Assembly: GCF_040115645.1 (NCBI RefSeq)
Contig: NW_027096031.1
Coordinates: 1 to 64,000 of the forward strand
Direction of reading: 5' to 3'
DNA: 64,000 nucleotides
From: Euwallacea fornicatus
Taxonomy: Eukaryota; Arthropoda; Insecta; Coleoptera; Curculionidae
Of this stretch, positions 1 through 12,600 are shown one piece after another. The notes beneath the pieces are model-generated. The model was not told where the DNA came from. It searched no databases and was given only the letters and a program-made list of their open reading frames with translations. The translations under genes and the position numbers were made by a program. The first letter of the stretch is position 1, and the number at the start of each line of letters is the position of its first letter.

Positions 1-28
1 AAGATGTCACAACACATCATGATTGCAT

Positions 29-45
29 CTTGTTGAATTTCCAAG
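29..45. other. Imperfect hairpin CTTGTTGAATTTCCAAG (first example)
   Basis: CTTG..GAA can pair with TTCCAAG, giving a 7-bp stem with a 2-nt bulge (TT, or TG in the CTTGTGGAAT variant) around a central T. The TG variant also contains the perfect dyad TGGAATTTCCA, first at 10238-10248 and then in a large share of monomers beyond 16.5 kb. The CTTGTTAAAT variant loses one stem pair and is confined to zones A, B and the transition. Confidence 0.75.
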
Positions 46-89
46 AAAAATAGTACTTTAGGTGCTCAAACACACTACTTTTTTGACTT

Positions 90-102
90 TTCAAATTTTG
101 AA
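90..102. other. 13-bp dyad TTCAAATTTTGAA (first example)
   Basis: Six-base arms TTCAAA and TTTGAA surround a single T, so the element is a perfect odd palindrome. It recurs once per monomer in most copies, immediately before the conserved CTCGATAACTTCGGC box. It is broken in the TTCACAATTTGAAA and TTCAAATTTCGAAG variants, which belong mostly to zones A and B. It is nearly universal in zone C. Confidence 0.85.
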
Positions 103-128
103 GCTCGATAACTTCGGCAAATCAGGTC
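103..128. other. Conserved CpG box with partial CENP-B-box-like match (first example)
   Basis: GCTCGATAACTTCGGC is the least variable part of the monomer. The exceptions noted are CTTCGTC (about 2050 and 6446), CTTCGGAAAA (zone A), ACATCGGC (zone B) and CTTCCGC (30373, 42344). Against the CENP-B-box core pattern (TTCG, four bases, A, two bases, CGGG), the stretch CTTCGGCAAATCAGGTC at 112-128 matches TTCG, the A and the middle GG: seven of nine fixed positions. The outer C and G of CGGG are A and T here. It is a resemblance only, not an intact box. Confidence 0.55.
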
Positions 129-153
129 CAAATTTCTTAAACAAAGTGTCAAA

Positions 154-181
154 TTGATCAACTCGACGAGATCTTTAAGAT
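154..181. other. Cluster of three abutting short dyads (first example)
   Basis: TTGATCAA (154-161, perfect 8-bp palindrome), CTCGACGAG (162-170, 4-bp arms around A) and ATCTTTAAGAT (171-181, 5-bp arms around T) follow each other with no gap. All three are present only in monomers combining GATCAACTC with ATCTTTAAGAT. Monomers with AATCAGCTC or GAACAACTC lose the first dyad, and those with ATTTTGCAG or ATTTTGAAG lose the third. CTCGACGAG is the most widely kept. Whether it is a protein-binding site or a structural signal is unknown. Confidence 0.8.
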
Positions 182-3100
182 GTCACAACACATCATGATT
201 GCATCTTGTTGAATTTCCAAGAAAAATAGTACTTTAGGTGCTCAAACACACTACTTTTTTGACTTTTCAAATTTTGAAGCTCGATAACTTCGGCAAATGA
301 GGTCCAAATTTCTTAAACAAAGTGTCAAATTAATCAGCTCAACGAGATCTTTAAGATGTCACAACACATCATGATTGCATCTTGTTGAATTTCCAAGAAA
401 AATAGTACTTTAGGTGCTCAAACACACTACTTTTTTGACTTTTCAAATTTTGAAGCTCGATAACTTCGGCAAATCAGGTCCAAATTTCTTAAACAAAGTG
501 TCGAATTGATCAACTCGACGAAATCTTTAAGATGTCACAACACATCATGATTGCATCTTGTTGAATTTCCAAGAAAAATAGTACATTATCTGGTCAAACA
601 CACTACTTTTATGATTTTTCAAATTTTGAAGCTCGATAACTTCGGCAAATCAGGTCCAAATTTCTTAAACAAAGTGTCAAATTGATCAACTCGACGAGAT
701 TTTGCAGATTCCACAACACATCATGATTCCATCTTGTTGAATTTCCAAGAAAAATAGTACATTATGTGGTCAAACACACTACTTTTGTGATTTTTCAAAT
801 TTTGAAACTCGATAACTTCGGCAAATCAGGACCAAATTTGTTAAACAAAGTGTCAAATTAATAAGCTCGACGAGATTTTGAAGATGTCACAACACATCTT
901 GATTCCATCTTGTTGAATTCCCAAGAAAAATAGTACATTATGTGGTCAAACACACTACTTTTGTGACTTTTCACAATTTGAAACTCGATAACTTCGGCAA
1001 ATCAGGTCCAAATTTCTTAAACAAAGTGTCAAATTGATCAACTCGACGAGATTTTGCAGATTCCACAACACATCATGATTCCATCTTGTTGAATTTCCAA
1101 GAAAAATAGTACATTATGTGGTCAAACACACTACTTTTGTGATTTTTCAAATTTTGAAGCTCGATAACTTCGGCAAATGAGGACCAAATTTGTTAAACAA
1201 TGTGTCAAATTAATCAGCTCGACGAGATTTTGAAGATGTCACAACACATCATGATTGGATCTTGTTAAATTTCCAAGAAAAATTGTACTTTAGGTGCTCA
1301 AACACACAATTTTTGTGATTTTTCAAATTTCGAAGCTCGATAACTTCGGCAAATCAGGTCCAAATTTCTTAAACAAAGTGTCAAATTAATCAGCTCGACG
1401 AGATTTTGAAGATGTCACAACACATCATGATTGGATCTTGTTAAATTTCCAAGAAAAATTGTACTTTAGGTGCTCAAACACACAACTTTTGAGCCTTTTC
1501 ACAATTTGAAACTCGATAACTTCGGCAAATGAGGCCCAAATTTCTTAAACAAAGTGTCAAATTGATCAACTCGACGAGATTTTGCAGATTCCACAACACA
1601 TCATGATTCCATCTTGTTGAATTTCCAAGAAAAATAGTACATTATGTGGTCAAACACACTACTTTTGTGATTTTTCAAATTTTGAAGCTCGATAACTTCG
1701 GCAAATCAGGTCCAAATTTGTTAAACAAAGTGTCAAATTAATCAGCTCAACGAGATCTTTAAGATGTCACAACACATCATGATTGCATCTTGTTGAATTT
1801 CCAAGAAAAATAGTACTTTAGGTGCTCAAACACACAACTTTTGTGACTTTTCAAATTGTGAAGCTCGATAACTTCGGCAAATGAGGTCCAAATTTGTTAA
1901 ACAAAGTGTCAAATTGATCAACTCGACGAGATTTTGCAGATTCCACAACACATCATGATTGCATCTTGTTGAATTTCCAAGAAAAATAGTACATTATGTG
2001 GTCAAACACACTACTTTTGTGATTTTTCAAATTTTGAAGCTCGATAACTTCGTCAAATGAGGACCAAATTTGTTAAACAATGTGTCAAATTAGTCAGCTC
2101 GACGAGATTTTGAAGATGTCACAACACATTATGATTGGATCTTGTTAAATTTCCAAGAAAAATTGTACTTTAGGTGCTCAAACACACAACTTTTGAGCCT
2201 TTTCACAATTTGAAACTCGATAACTTCGGCAAATGAGGATCAAATTTGTTAAACAAAGTGTCAAATTAATCAGCTCGACGAGATTTTGAAGATGTCACAA
2301 CACATTATGATTGGATCTTGTTTAATTTCCACGAAAAATTGTACTTTAGGTGCTCAAACACACAACTTTTGAGCCTTTTCACAATTTGAAGCTCGATAAC
2401 TTCGGCAAATGAGGTCCAAATTTGTTAAACAAAGTGTCGAATTCATCTGCTCAACAAGATTTTTAAGATGTCACAACACATCTTGATTCCATCTTGTTGA
2501 ATTTCCAAGAAAAATAGTATATTATGTGGTCAAACAGACTACTTTTGTGACTTTTCAAATTTTGAAGCTCGATAACTTCGGAAAATGAGGACCAAATTTG
2601 TTAAACAAAGTGTCGAATTCATTTGCTCAACGAGATCTTTAAGATGTCACAACACATCTTGATTCCATCTTGTTGAATTTCCAAGAAAAATAGTACTTTA
2701 GGTGCTCAAACACACAACTTTTGTGATTTTTCAAATTTTGAAGCTCGATAACTTCGGCAAATGAGGTCCAAATTTGTTAAACAAAGTGTCAAATTAATCA
2801 GCTCAACGAGATCTTTAAGATGTCACAACACATCACGATTGCATCTTGTTGAATTTCCAAGAAAAATAGTACATTATGTGGTCAAACACACTACTTTTGT
2901 GACTTTTCACAATTTGAAACTCGATAACTTCGGCAAATGAGGACCAAATTTGTTAAACAATGTGTCAAATTAATCAGCTCGACGAGATTTTGAAAATGTC
3001 ACAACACATCATGATTGCATCTTGTTGAATTTCCAAGAAAAATAGTACATTATGTGGTCAAACACACTACTTTTGTGATTTTTCAAATTTTGAAGCTCGA

Positions 3101-4398
3101 TAACTTCGGCAAATCAGGTCCAAATTTCTTAAACAAAGTGTCAAATTAATCAGCTCGACGAGATTTTGAAGATGTCACAACACATCATGATTGGATCTTG
3201 TTAAATTTCCAAGAAAAATTGTACTTTAGGTGCTCAAACTCACAACTTTTTTGACTTTTCAAATTTTGAAGCTCGATAACTTCGGCAAATGAAGTCCAAA
3301 TTTCTTAAAAAAAGTGTCAAATTGATCAACTCGACGAGATCTTTAAGATGTCACAACACATCATGATTGCATCTTGTTGAATTTCCAAGAAAAATAGTAC
3401 TTTAGGTGCTCAAACACACAACTTTTTTGACTTTTCAAATTTTGAAGCTCGATAACTTCGGCAAATGAGGACCAAATTTGTTAAACAAAGTGTCGAATTC
3501 ATCTGCTCAACGAGATCTTTAAGATGTCACAACACGTCTTGATTCCATCTTGTTGAATTTCCAAGAAAAATAGTATATTATGTGGTCAAACACACTACTT
3601 TTGTGACTTTTCAAATTTTGAAGCTCGATAACTTCGGAAAATGAGGACCAAATTTGTTAAATAAAGTGTCGAATTCATTTGCTCAACGAGATCTTTAAGA
3701 TGTCACAACACATCTTGATTCCATCTTGTTGAATTTCCAAGAAAAATAGTACATTATGTGGTCAAATACACTACTTTTGTGACTTCAAATTTTGAAGCTC
3801 GATAACTTCGGAAAATGAGGACCAAATTTGTTAAACAAAGTGTCGAATTCATTTGCTCAACGAGATCTTTAAGATGTCACAACACATCTTGATTCCATCT
3901 TGTTGAATTTCCAAGAAAAATAGTACTTTAGGTGCTCAAACACACAACTTTTGTGATTTTTCAAATTTTGAAGCTCGATAACTTCGGCAAATGAGGTCCA
4001 AATTTGTTAAACAAAGTGTCAAATTAATCAGCTCGACAAGGTTATGAAGATGTCACAACACATCATGATTGCATCTTGTTGAATTTCCAAGAAAAATAGT
4101 ACTTTATGTGCTCAAACACAAAACTTTTGTGACTTTTCCAATTTTGAAGCTCGATAACTTCGGCAAATGAGGTCCAAATTTCTTAAACAAAGTGTCAAAT
4201 TAATCAGCTCAACGAGATCTTTAAGATGTCACAACACATCATGATTGCATCTTGTTGAATTTCCAAGAAAAATAGTACTTTAGGTGCTCAAACACACTAC
4301 TTTTTTGACTTTTCAAATTTTGAAGCTCGATAACTTCGGCAAATGAGGTCCAAATTTCTTAAACAAAGTGTCAAATTAATCAGCTCAACGAGATCTTT

Positions 4399-7300
4399 AA
4401 GATGTCACAACACATCATGATTGCATCTTGTTGAATTTCCAAGAAAAATAGTACTTTAGGTGCTCAAACACACTACTTTTTTGACTTTTCAAATTTTGAA
4501 GCTCGATAACTTCGGCAAATCAGGTCCAAATTTCTTAAACAAAGTGTCAAATTGATCAACTCGACGAGATCTTTAAGATGTCACAACACATCATGATTGC
4601 ATCTTGTTGAATTTCCAAGAAAAATAGTACTTTAGGTGCTCAAACACACTACTTTTTTGACTTTTCAAATTTTGAAGCTCGATAACTTCGGCAAATGAGG
4701 TCCAAATTTCTTAAACAAAGTGTCAAATTAATCAGCTCAACGAGATCTTTAAGATGTCACAACACATCATGATTGCATCTTGTTGAATTTCCAAGAAAAA
4801 TAGTACTTTAGGTGCTCAAACACACTACTTTTTTGACTTTTCAAATTTTGAAGCTCGATAACTTCGGCAAATCAGGTCCAAATTTCTTAAACAAAGTGTC
4901 GAATTGATCAACTCGACGAAATCTTTAAGATGTCACAACACATCATGATTGCATCTTGTTGAATTTCCAAGAAAAATAGTACATTATCTGGTCAAACACA
5001 CTACTTTTATGATTTTTCAAATTTTGAAGCTCGATAACTTCGGCAAATCAGGTCCAAATTTCTTAAACAAAGTGTCAAATTGATCAACTCGACGAGATTT
5101 TGCAGATTCCACAACACATCATGATTCCATCTTGTTGAATTTCCAAGAAAAATAGTACATTATGTGGTCAAACACACTACTTTTGTGATTTTTCAAATTT
5201 TGAAACTCGATAACTTCGGCAAATCAGGACCAAATTTGTTAAACAAAGTGTCAAATTAATAAGCTCGACGAGATTTTGAAGATGTCACAACACATCTTGA
5301 TTCCATCTTGTTGAATTCCCAAGAAAAATAGTACATTATGTGGTCAAACACACTACTTTTGTGACTTTTCACAATTTGAAACTCGATAACTTCGGCAAAT
5401 CAGGTCCAAATTTCTTAAACAAAGTGTCAAATTGATCAACTCGACGAGATTTTGCAGATTCCACAACACATCATGATTCCATCTTGTTGAATTTCCAAGA
5501 AAAATAGTACATTATGTGGTCAAACACACTACTTTTGTGATTTTTCAAATTTTGAAGCTCGATAACTTCGGCAAATGAGGACCAAATTTGTTAAACAATG
5601 TGTCAAATTAATCAGCTCGACGAGATTTTGAAGATGTCACAACACATCATGATTGGATCTTGTTAAATTTCCAAGAAAAATTGTACTTTAGGTGCTCAAA
5701 CACACAATTTTTGTGATTTTTCAAATTTCGAAGCTCGATAACTTCGGCAAATCAGGTCCAAATTTCTTAAACAAAGTGTCAAATTAATCAGCTCGACGAG
5801 ATTTTGAAGATGTCACAACACATCATGATTGGATCTTGTTAAATTTCCAAGAAAAATTGTACTTTAGGTGCTCAAACACACAACTTTTGAGCCTTTTCAC
5901 AATTTGAAACTCGATAACTTCGGCAAATGAGGCCCAAATTTCTTAAACAAAGTGTCAAATTGATCAACTCGACGAGATTTTGCAGATTCCACAACACATC
6001 ATGATTCCATCTTGTTGAATTTCCAAGAAAAATAGTACATTATGTGGTCAAACACACTACTTTTGTGATTTTTCAAATTTTGAAGCTCGATAACTTCGGC
6101 AAATCAGGTCCAAATTTGTTAAACAAAGTGTCAAATTAATCAGCTCAACGAGATCTTTAAGATGTCACAACACATCATGATTGCATCTTGTTGAATTTCC
6201 AAGAAAAATAGTACTTTAGGTGCTCAAACACACAACTTTTGTGACTTTTCAAATTGTGAAGCTCGATAACTTCGGCAAATGAGGTCCAAATTTGTTAAAC
6301 AAAGTGTCAAATTGATCAACTCGACGAGATTTTGCAGATTCCACAACACATCATGATTGCATCTTGTTGAATTTCCAAGAAAAATAGTACATTATGTGGT
6401 CAAACACACTACTTTTGTGATTTTTCAAATTTTGAAGCTCGATAACTTCGTCAAATGAGGACCAAATTTGTTAAACAATGTGTCAAATTAGTCAGCTCGA
6501 CGAGATTTTGAAGATGTCACAACACATTATGATTGGATCTTGTTAAATTTCCAAGAAAAATTGTACTTTAGGTGCTCAAACACACAACTTTTGAGCCTTT
6601 TCACAATTTGAAACTCGATAACTTCGGCAAATGAGGATCAAATTTGTTAAACAAAGTGTCAAATTAATCAGCTCGACGAGATTTTGAAGATGTCACAACA
6701 CATTATGATTGGATCTTGTTTAATTTCCACGAAAAATTGTACTTTAGGTGCTCAAACACACAACTTTTGAGCCTTTTCACAATTTGAAGCTCGATAACTT
6801 CGGCAAATGAGGTCCAAATTTGTTAAACAAAGTGTCGAATTCATCTGCTCAACAAGATTTTTAAGATGTCACAACACATCTTGATTCCATCTTGTTGAAT
6901 TTCCAAGAAAAATAGTATATTATGTGGTCAAACAGACTACTTTTGTGACTTTTCAAATTTTGAAGCTCGATAACTTCGGAAAATGAGGACCAAATTTGTT
7001 AAACAAAGTGTCGAATTCATTTGCTCAACGAGATCTTTAAGATGTCACAACACATCTTGATTCCATCTTGTTGAATTTCCAAGAAAAATAGTACTTTAGG
7101 TGCTCAAACACACAACTTTTGTGATTTTTCAAATTTTGAAGCTCGATAACTTCGGCAAATGAGGTCCAAATTTGTTAAACAAAGTGTCAAATTAATCAGC
7201 TCAACGAGATCTTTAAGATGTCACAACACATCACGATTGCATCTTGTTGAATTTCCAAGAAAAATAGTACATTATGTGGTCAAACACACTACTTTTGTGA

Positions 7301-9676
7301 TTTTTCAAATTTTGAAGCTCGATAACTTCGGCAAATCAGGTCCAAATTTCTTAAACAAAGTGTCAAATTAATCAGCTCGACGAGATTTTGAAGATGTCAC
7401 AACACATCATGATTGGATCTTGTTAAATTTCCAAGAAAAATTGTACTTTAGGTGCTCAAACACACAACTTTTGAGCCTTTTCACAATTTGAAACTCGATA
7501 ACTTCGGCAAATGAGGACCAAATTTGTTAAACAATGTGTCAAATTAATCAGCTCGACGAGATTTTGAAGATGTCACAACACATCATGATTGGATCTTGTT
7601 AAATTTCCAAGAAAAATTGTACTTTAGGTGCTCAAACTCACAACTTTTTTGACTTTTCAAATTTTGAAGCTCGATAACTTCGGCAAATCAGGTCCAAATT
7701 TGTTAAACAAAGTGTCGAATTCATCTGCTCAACGAGATCTTTAAGATGTCACAACACATCATGATTGCATCTTGTTAAATTTCCAAGAAAAATAGTACTT
7801 TAGGTGCTCAAACACACAACTTTTGTGATTTTTCAAATTTTGAAGCTCGATAACTTCGGCAAATCAGGTCCAAATTTCTTAAACAAAGTGTCAAATTGAT
7901 CAACTCGACGAGATTTTGCAGATTCCACAACACATCATGATTCCATCTTGTTGAATTTCCAAGAAAAATAGTACATTATGTGGTCAAACACACTACTTTT
8001 GTGACTTTTCACAATTTGAAACTCGATAACTTCGGCAAATGAGGACCAAATTTGTTAAACAATGTGTCAAATTAATCAGCTCGACGAGATTTTGAAGATG
8101 TCACAACACATCATGATTGGATCTTGTTAAATTTCCAAGAAAAATTGTACTTTAGGTGCTCAAACACACAACTTTTGAGCCTTTTCAAAATTTGAAACTC
8201 GATAACTTCGGCAAATGAGGACCAAATTTGTTAAACAATGTGTCAAATTAATCAGCTCGACGAGATTTTGAAAATGTCACAACACATCATGATTGCATCT
8301 TGTTGAATTTCCAAGAAAAATAGTACATTATGTGGTCAAACACACTACTTTTGTGATTTTTCAAATTTTGAAGCTCGATAACTTCGGCAAATCAGGTCCA
8401 AATTTCTTAAACAAAGTGTCAAATTAATCAGCTCGACGAGATTTTGAAGATGTCACAACACATCATGATTGGATCTTGTTAAATTTCCAAGAAAAATTGT
8501 ACTTTAGGTGCTCAAACTCACAACTTTTTTGACTTTTCAAATTTTGAAGCTCGATAACTTCGGCAAATGAAGTCCAAATTTCTTAAAAAAAGTGTCAAAT
8601 TGATCAACTCGACGAGATCTTTAAGATGTCACAACACATCATGATTGCATCTTGTTGAATTTCCAAGGAAAATAGTACTTTAGGTGCTCAAACACACAAC
8701 TTTTTTGACTTTTCAAATTTTGAAGCTCGATAACTTCGGCAAATGAGGACCAAATTTGTTAAACAAAGTGTCGAATTCATCTGCTCAACGAGATCTTTAA
8801 GATGTCACAACACGTCTTGATTCCATCTTGTTGAATTTCCAAGAAAAATAGTATATTATGTGGTCAAACACACTACTTTTGTGACTTTTCAAATTTTGAA
8901 GCTCGATAACTTCGGAAAATGAGGACCAAATTTGTTAAATAAAGTGTCGAATTCATTTGCTCAACGAGATCTTTAAGATGTCACAACACATCTTGATTCC
9001 ATCTTGTTGAATTTCCAAGAAAAATAGTACATTATGTGGTCAAATACACTACTTTTGTGACTTCAAATTTTGAAGCTCGATAACTTCGGAAAATGAGGAC
9101 CAAATTTGTTAAACAAAGTGTCGAATTCATTTGCTCAACGAGATCTTTAAGATGTCACAACACATCTTGATTCCATCTTGTTGAATTTCCAAGAAAAATA
9201 GTACTTTAGGTGCTCAAACACACAACTTTTGTGATTTTTCAAATTTTGAAGCTCGATAACTTCGGCAAATGAGGTCCAAATTTGTTAAACAAAGTGTCAA
9301 ATTAATCAGCTCGACAAGGTTATGAAGATGTCACAACACATCATGATTGCATCTTGTTGAATTTCCAAGAAAAATAGTACTTTATGTGCTCAAACACAAA
9401 ACTTTTGTGACTTTTCCAATTTTGAAGCTCGATAACTTCGGCAAATGAGGTCCAAATTTCTTAAACAAAGTGTCAAATTAATCAGCTCAACGAGATCTTT
9501 AAGATGTCACAACACATCATGATTGCATCTTGTTGAATTTCCAAGAAAAATAGTACTTTAGGTGCTCAAACACACTACTTTTTTGACTTTTCAAATTTTG
9601 AAGCTCGATAACTTCGGCAAATGAGGTCCAAATTTCTTAAACAAAGTGTCAAATTAATCAGCTCAACGAGATCTTT
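4399..9676 (+). repeat. Zone A higher-order repeat, copy 2 (30 monomers, 5,278 bp)
   Basis: This copy is near-identical to copy 1 on both flanks but carries five additional monomers (880 bp) between about 7,290 and 8,170. It keeps the same 2-bp deletion (GACTTCAAAT at about 9061). It also has private changes, such as CCAAGGAAAA at about 8665 where copy 1 has CCAAGAAAAA. The matching stops at about 9,752, where CACTAC in copy 1's successor is replaced by CACAAC. The boundary at 9676/9677 is therefore defined by periodicity and not by any sequence junction. Confidence 0.9.
7290..8170 (+). repeat. Five-monomer block (880 bp) present in HOR copy 2 and absent from copy 1
   Basis: The offset between copies 1 and 2 changes from 4,398 to 5,278 bp across this interval, which is exactly five monomers. 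The monomers inside are ordinary zone A types, including GATTGGATC/CTTGTTAAAT with TTTTGAGCC and a TCGAATTCATC type. Edges are approximate because neighbouring monomers are so similar. Whether copy 1 lost the block or copy 2 gained it cannot be decided from these two copies. Confidence 0.82.
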
Positions 9677-12600
9677 AAGATGTCACAACACATCATGATT
9701 GCATCTTGTTGAATTTCCAAGAAAAATAGTACTTTAGGTGCTCAAACACACAACTTTTTTGACTTTTCAAATTTTGAAGCTCGATAACTTCGGCAAATGA
9801 GGACCAAATTTGTTAAACAAAGTGTCGAATTGATCAACTCGACGAAATCTTTAAGATGTCACAACACATCATGATTGCATCTTGTTGAATTTCCAAGAAA
9901 AATAGTACATTATCTGGTCAAACACACTACTTTTATGATTTTTCAAATTTTGAAGCTCGATAACTTCGGCAAATCAGGTCCAAATTTCTTAAACAAAGTG
10001 TCAAATTGATCAACTCGACGAGATTTTGCAGATTCCACAACACATCATGATTCCATCTTGTTGAATTTCCAAGAAAAATAGTACATTATGTGGTCAAACA
10101 CACTACTTTTGTGATTTTTCAAATTTTGAAGCTCGATAACTTCGGCAGATCAGGTCCAAATTTGTTAAACAAAGTGTCGAATTCATCTGCTCAATGAGAT
10201 CTTTAAGATGTCACAACACATCTTGATTCCATCTTGTGGAATTTCCAAGAAAAATAGTACTTTAGGTGCTCAAACACACAACTTTTGTGATTTTTCAAAT
10301 TTTGAAACTCGATAACTTCGGCAAATCAGGACCAAATTTGTTAAACAAAGTGTCAAATTAATAAGCTCGACGAGATTTTGAAGATGTTACAACACATCTT
10401 GATTCCATCTTGTTGAATTCCCAAGAAAAATAGTACATTATGTGGTCAAACACACTACTTTTGTGACTTTTCACAATTTGAAACTCGATAACTTCGGCAA
10501 ATGAGGACCAAATTTGTTAAACAATGTGTCAAATTAATCAGCTCGACGAGATTTTGAAGATGTCACAACACATCATGATTGGATCTTGTTAAATTTCCAA
10601 GAAAAATTGTACTTTAGGTGCTCAAACACACAATTTTTGTGATTTTTCAAATTTCGAAGCTCGATAACTTCGGCAAATCAGGTCCAAATTTCTTAAACAA
10701 AGTGTCAAATTAATCAGCTCGACGAGATTTTGAAGATGTCACAACACATCATGATTGGATCTTGTTAAATTTCCAAGAAAAATTGTACTTTAGGTGCTCA
10801 AACACACAACTTTTGAGCCTTTTCACAATTTGAAACTCGATAACTTCGGCAAATGAGGTCCAAATTTCTTAAACAAAGTGTCAAATTAATCAGCTCGACG
10901 AGATTTTGAAGATGTCACAACACATCTTGATTCCATCTTGTTGAATTCCCAAGAAAAATAGTACATTATGTGGTCAAACACACTACTTTTGTGACTTTTC
11001 ACAATTTGAAACTCGATAACTTCGGCAAATGAGGACCAAATTTCTTAAACAAAGTGTCAAATTGATCAACTCGACGAGATTTTGCAGATTCCACAACACA
11101 TCATGATTCCATCTTGTTGAATTTCCAAGAAAAATAGTACATTATGTGGTCAAACACACTACTTTTGTGATTTTTCAAATTTTGAAGCTCGATAACTTCG
11201 GCAAATCAGGTCCAAATTTGTTAAACAAAGTGTCGAATTCATCTGCTCAACGAGATCTTTAAGATGTCACAACACATCATGATTGCATCTTGTTGAATTT
11301 CCAAGAAAAATAGTACTTTAGGTGCTCAAACACACAACTTTTGTGACTTTTCAAATTGTGAAGCTCGATAACTTCGGCAAATGAGGTCCAAATTTGTTAA
11401 ACAAAGTGTCAAATTGATCAACTCGACGAGATTTTGCAGATTCCACAACACATCATGATTGCATCTTGTTGAATTTCCAAGAAAAATAGTACTTTAGGTG
11501 CTCAAACACACAACTTTTGAGCCTTTTCACAATTTGAAACTCGATAACTTCGGCAAATGAGGACCAAATTTGTTAAACAAAGTGTCAAATTAATCAGCTC
11601 AACGAGATCTTTAAGATGTCACAACACATCATGATTGCATCTTGTTGAATTTCCAAGAAAAATAGTACTTTAGGTGCTCAAACACACTACTTTTTTGACT
11701 TTTCAAATTTTGAAGCTCGATAACTTCGGCAAATGAGGTCCAAATTTCTTAAACAAAGTGTCAAATTGATCAACTCGACGAGATCTTTAAGATGTCACAA
11801 CACATCATGATTGCATCTTGTTGAATTTCCAAGAAAAATAGTACATTACTTGGTCAAACACACTACTTTGTGATTTTTCAAATTTTGAAGCTCGATAACT
11901 TCGGCAAATGAGGACCAAATTTGTTAAACAAAGTGTCGAATTCATCTTCTCAACGAGATCTTTAAGATGTCACAACACCTCTTGATTCCATCTTGTTGAA
12001 TTTCCAAGAAAAATAGTATATTATGTGGTCAAATACACTACTTTTGTGACTTTCCAAATTTTGAAGCTCGATAACTTCGGAAAATGAGGACCAAATTTGT
12101 TAAACAAAGTGTCAAATTAATAAGCTCGACGAGATTTTGAAGATGTCACAACACATCTTGATTCCATCTTGTTGAATCCCCAAGAAAAATAGTACATTAT
12201 GTGGTCAAACACACTACTTTTGTGACTTTTCACAATTTGAAACTCGATAACTTCGGCAAATGAGGACCAAATTTGTTAAACAATGTGTCAAATTAATCAG
12301 CTCGACGAGATTTTGAAGATGTCACAACACATCATGATTGCATCTTGTTGAATTTCCAAGAAAAATAGTACATTATGTGGTCAAACACACTACTTTTGTG
12401 ATTTTTCAAATTTTGAAGCTCGATAACTTCGGCAAATCAGGTCCAAATTTCTTAAACAAAGTGTCAAATTAATCAGCTCGACGAGATTTTGAAGATGTCA
12501 CAACACATCATGATTGGATCTTGTTAAATTTCCAAGAAAAATTGTACTTTAGGTGCTCAAACACACAACTTTTGTGATTTTTCAAATTTCGAAGCTCGAT

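Larger units (their letters stand above)
1..4398 (+). repeat. Zone A higher-order repeat, copy 1 (25 monomers, 4,398 bp)
   Basis: Position 1 matches position 4399. Rare tags recur at exactly 4,398 bp: GTACATTATC followed by TGG at 581 and 4979, and CAGACT at 2535 and 6933. The length is 25 x 176 minus 2, and the 2-bp loss is visible as GACTTCAAAT at about 3781. The match to copy 2 at this offset holds until about 2890. After that, tags match at an offset of 5,278 bp (TGAAAATGTC at 2991 and 8269, CACGTCTTGA at 3533 and 8811, GCTCGACAAG at 4031 and 9309). This copy is rich in the TTGTTAAAC, AATCAGCTC, GATTGGATC and TTTTGAGCC variants. The left edge is set by the window, so the true start of the unit is unknown. 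Confidence 0.93.

Noticed and set aside
108..116. ATAACTTCG, resembling the start of a loxP arm
   Set aside because: Only nine bases match (ten in the rare CTTCGTC monomers at about 2050 and 6446). There is no spacer or inverted second arm, so this is chance.
171..181. ATCTTTAAGAT or AT-rich boxes as promoters or terminators
   Set aside because: They repeat with the satellite and are not placed next to any gene. No TATA/initiator or polymerase III A/B box arrangement was recognised.
7159..7371. Open frame of 70 codons on the + strand
   Set aside because: It spans just over one satellite monomer. The period 176 is not a multiple of three, so frames shift at each repeat, and this frame is open only because of local variant stops. 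It has no domain, codon bias or start context.
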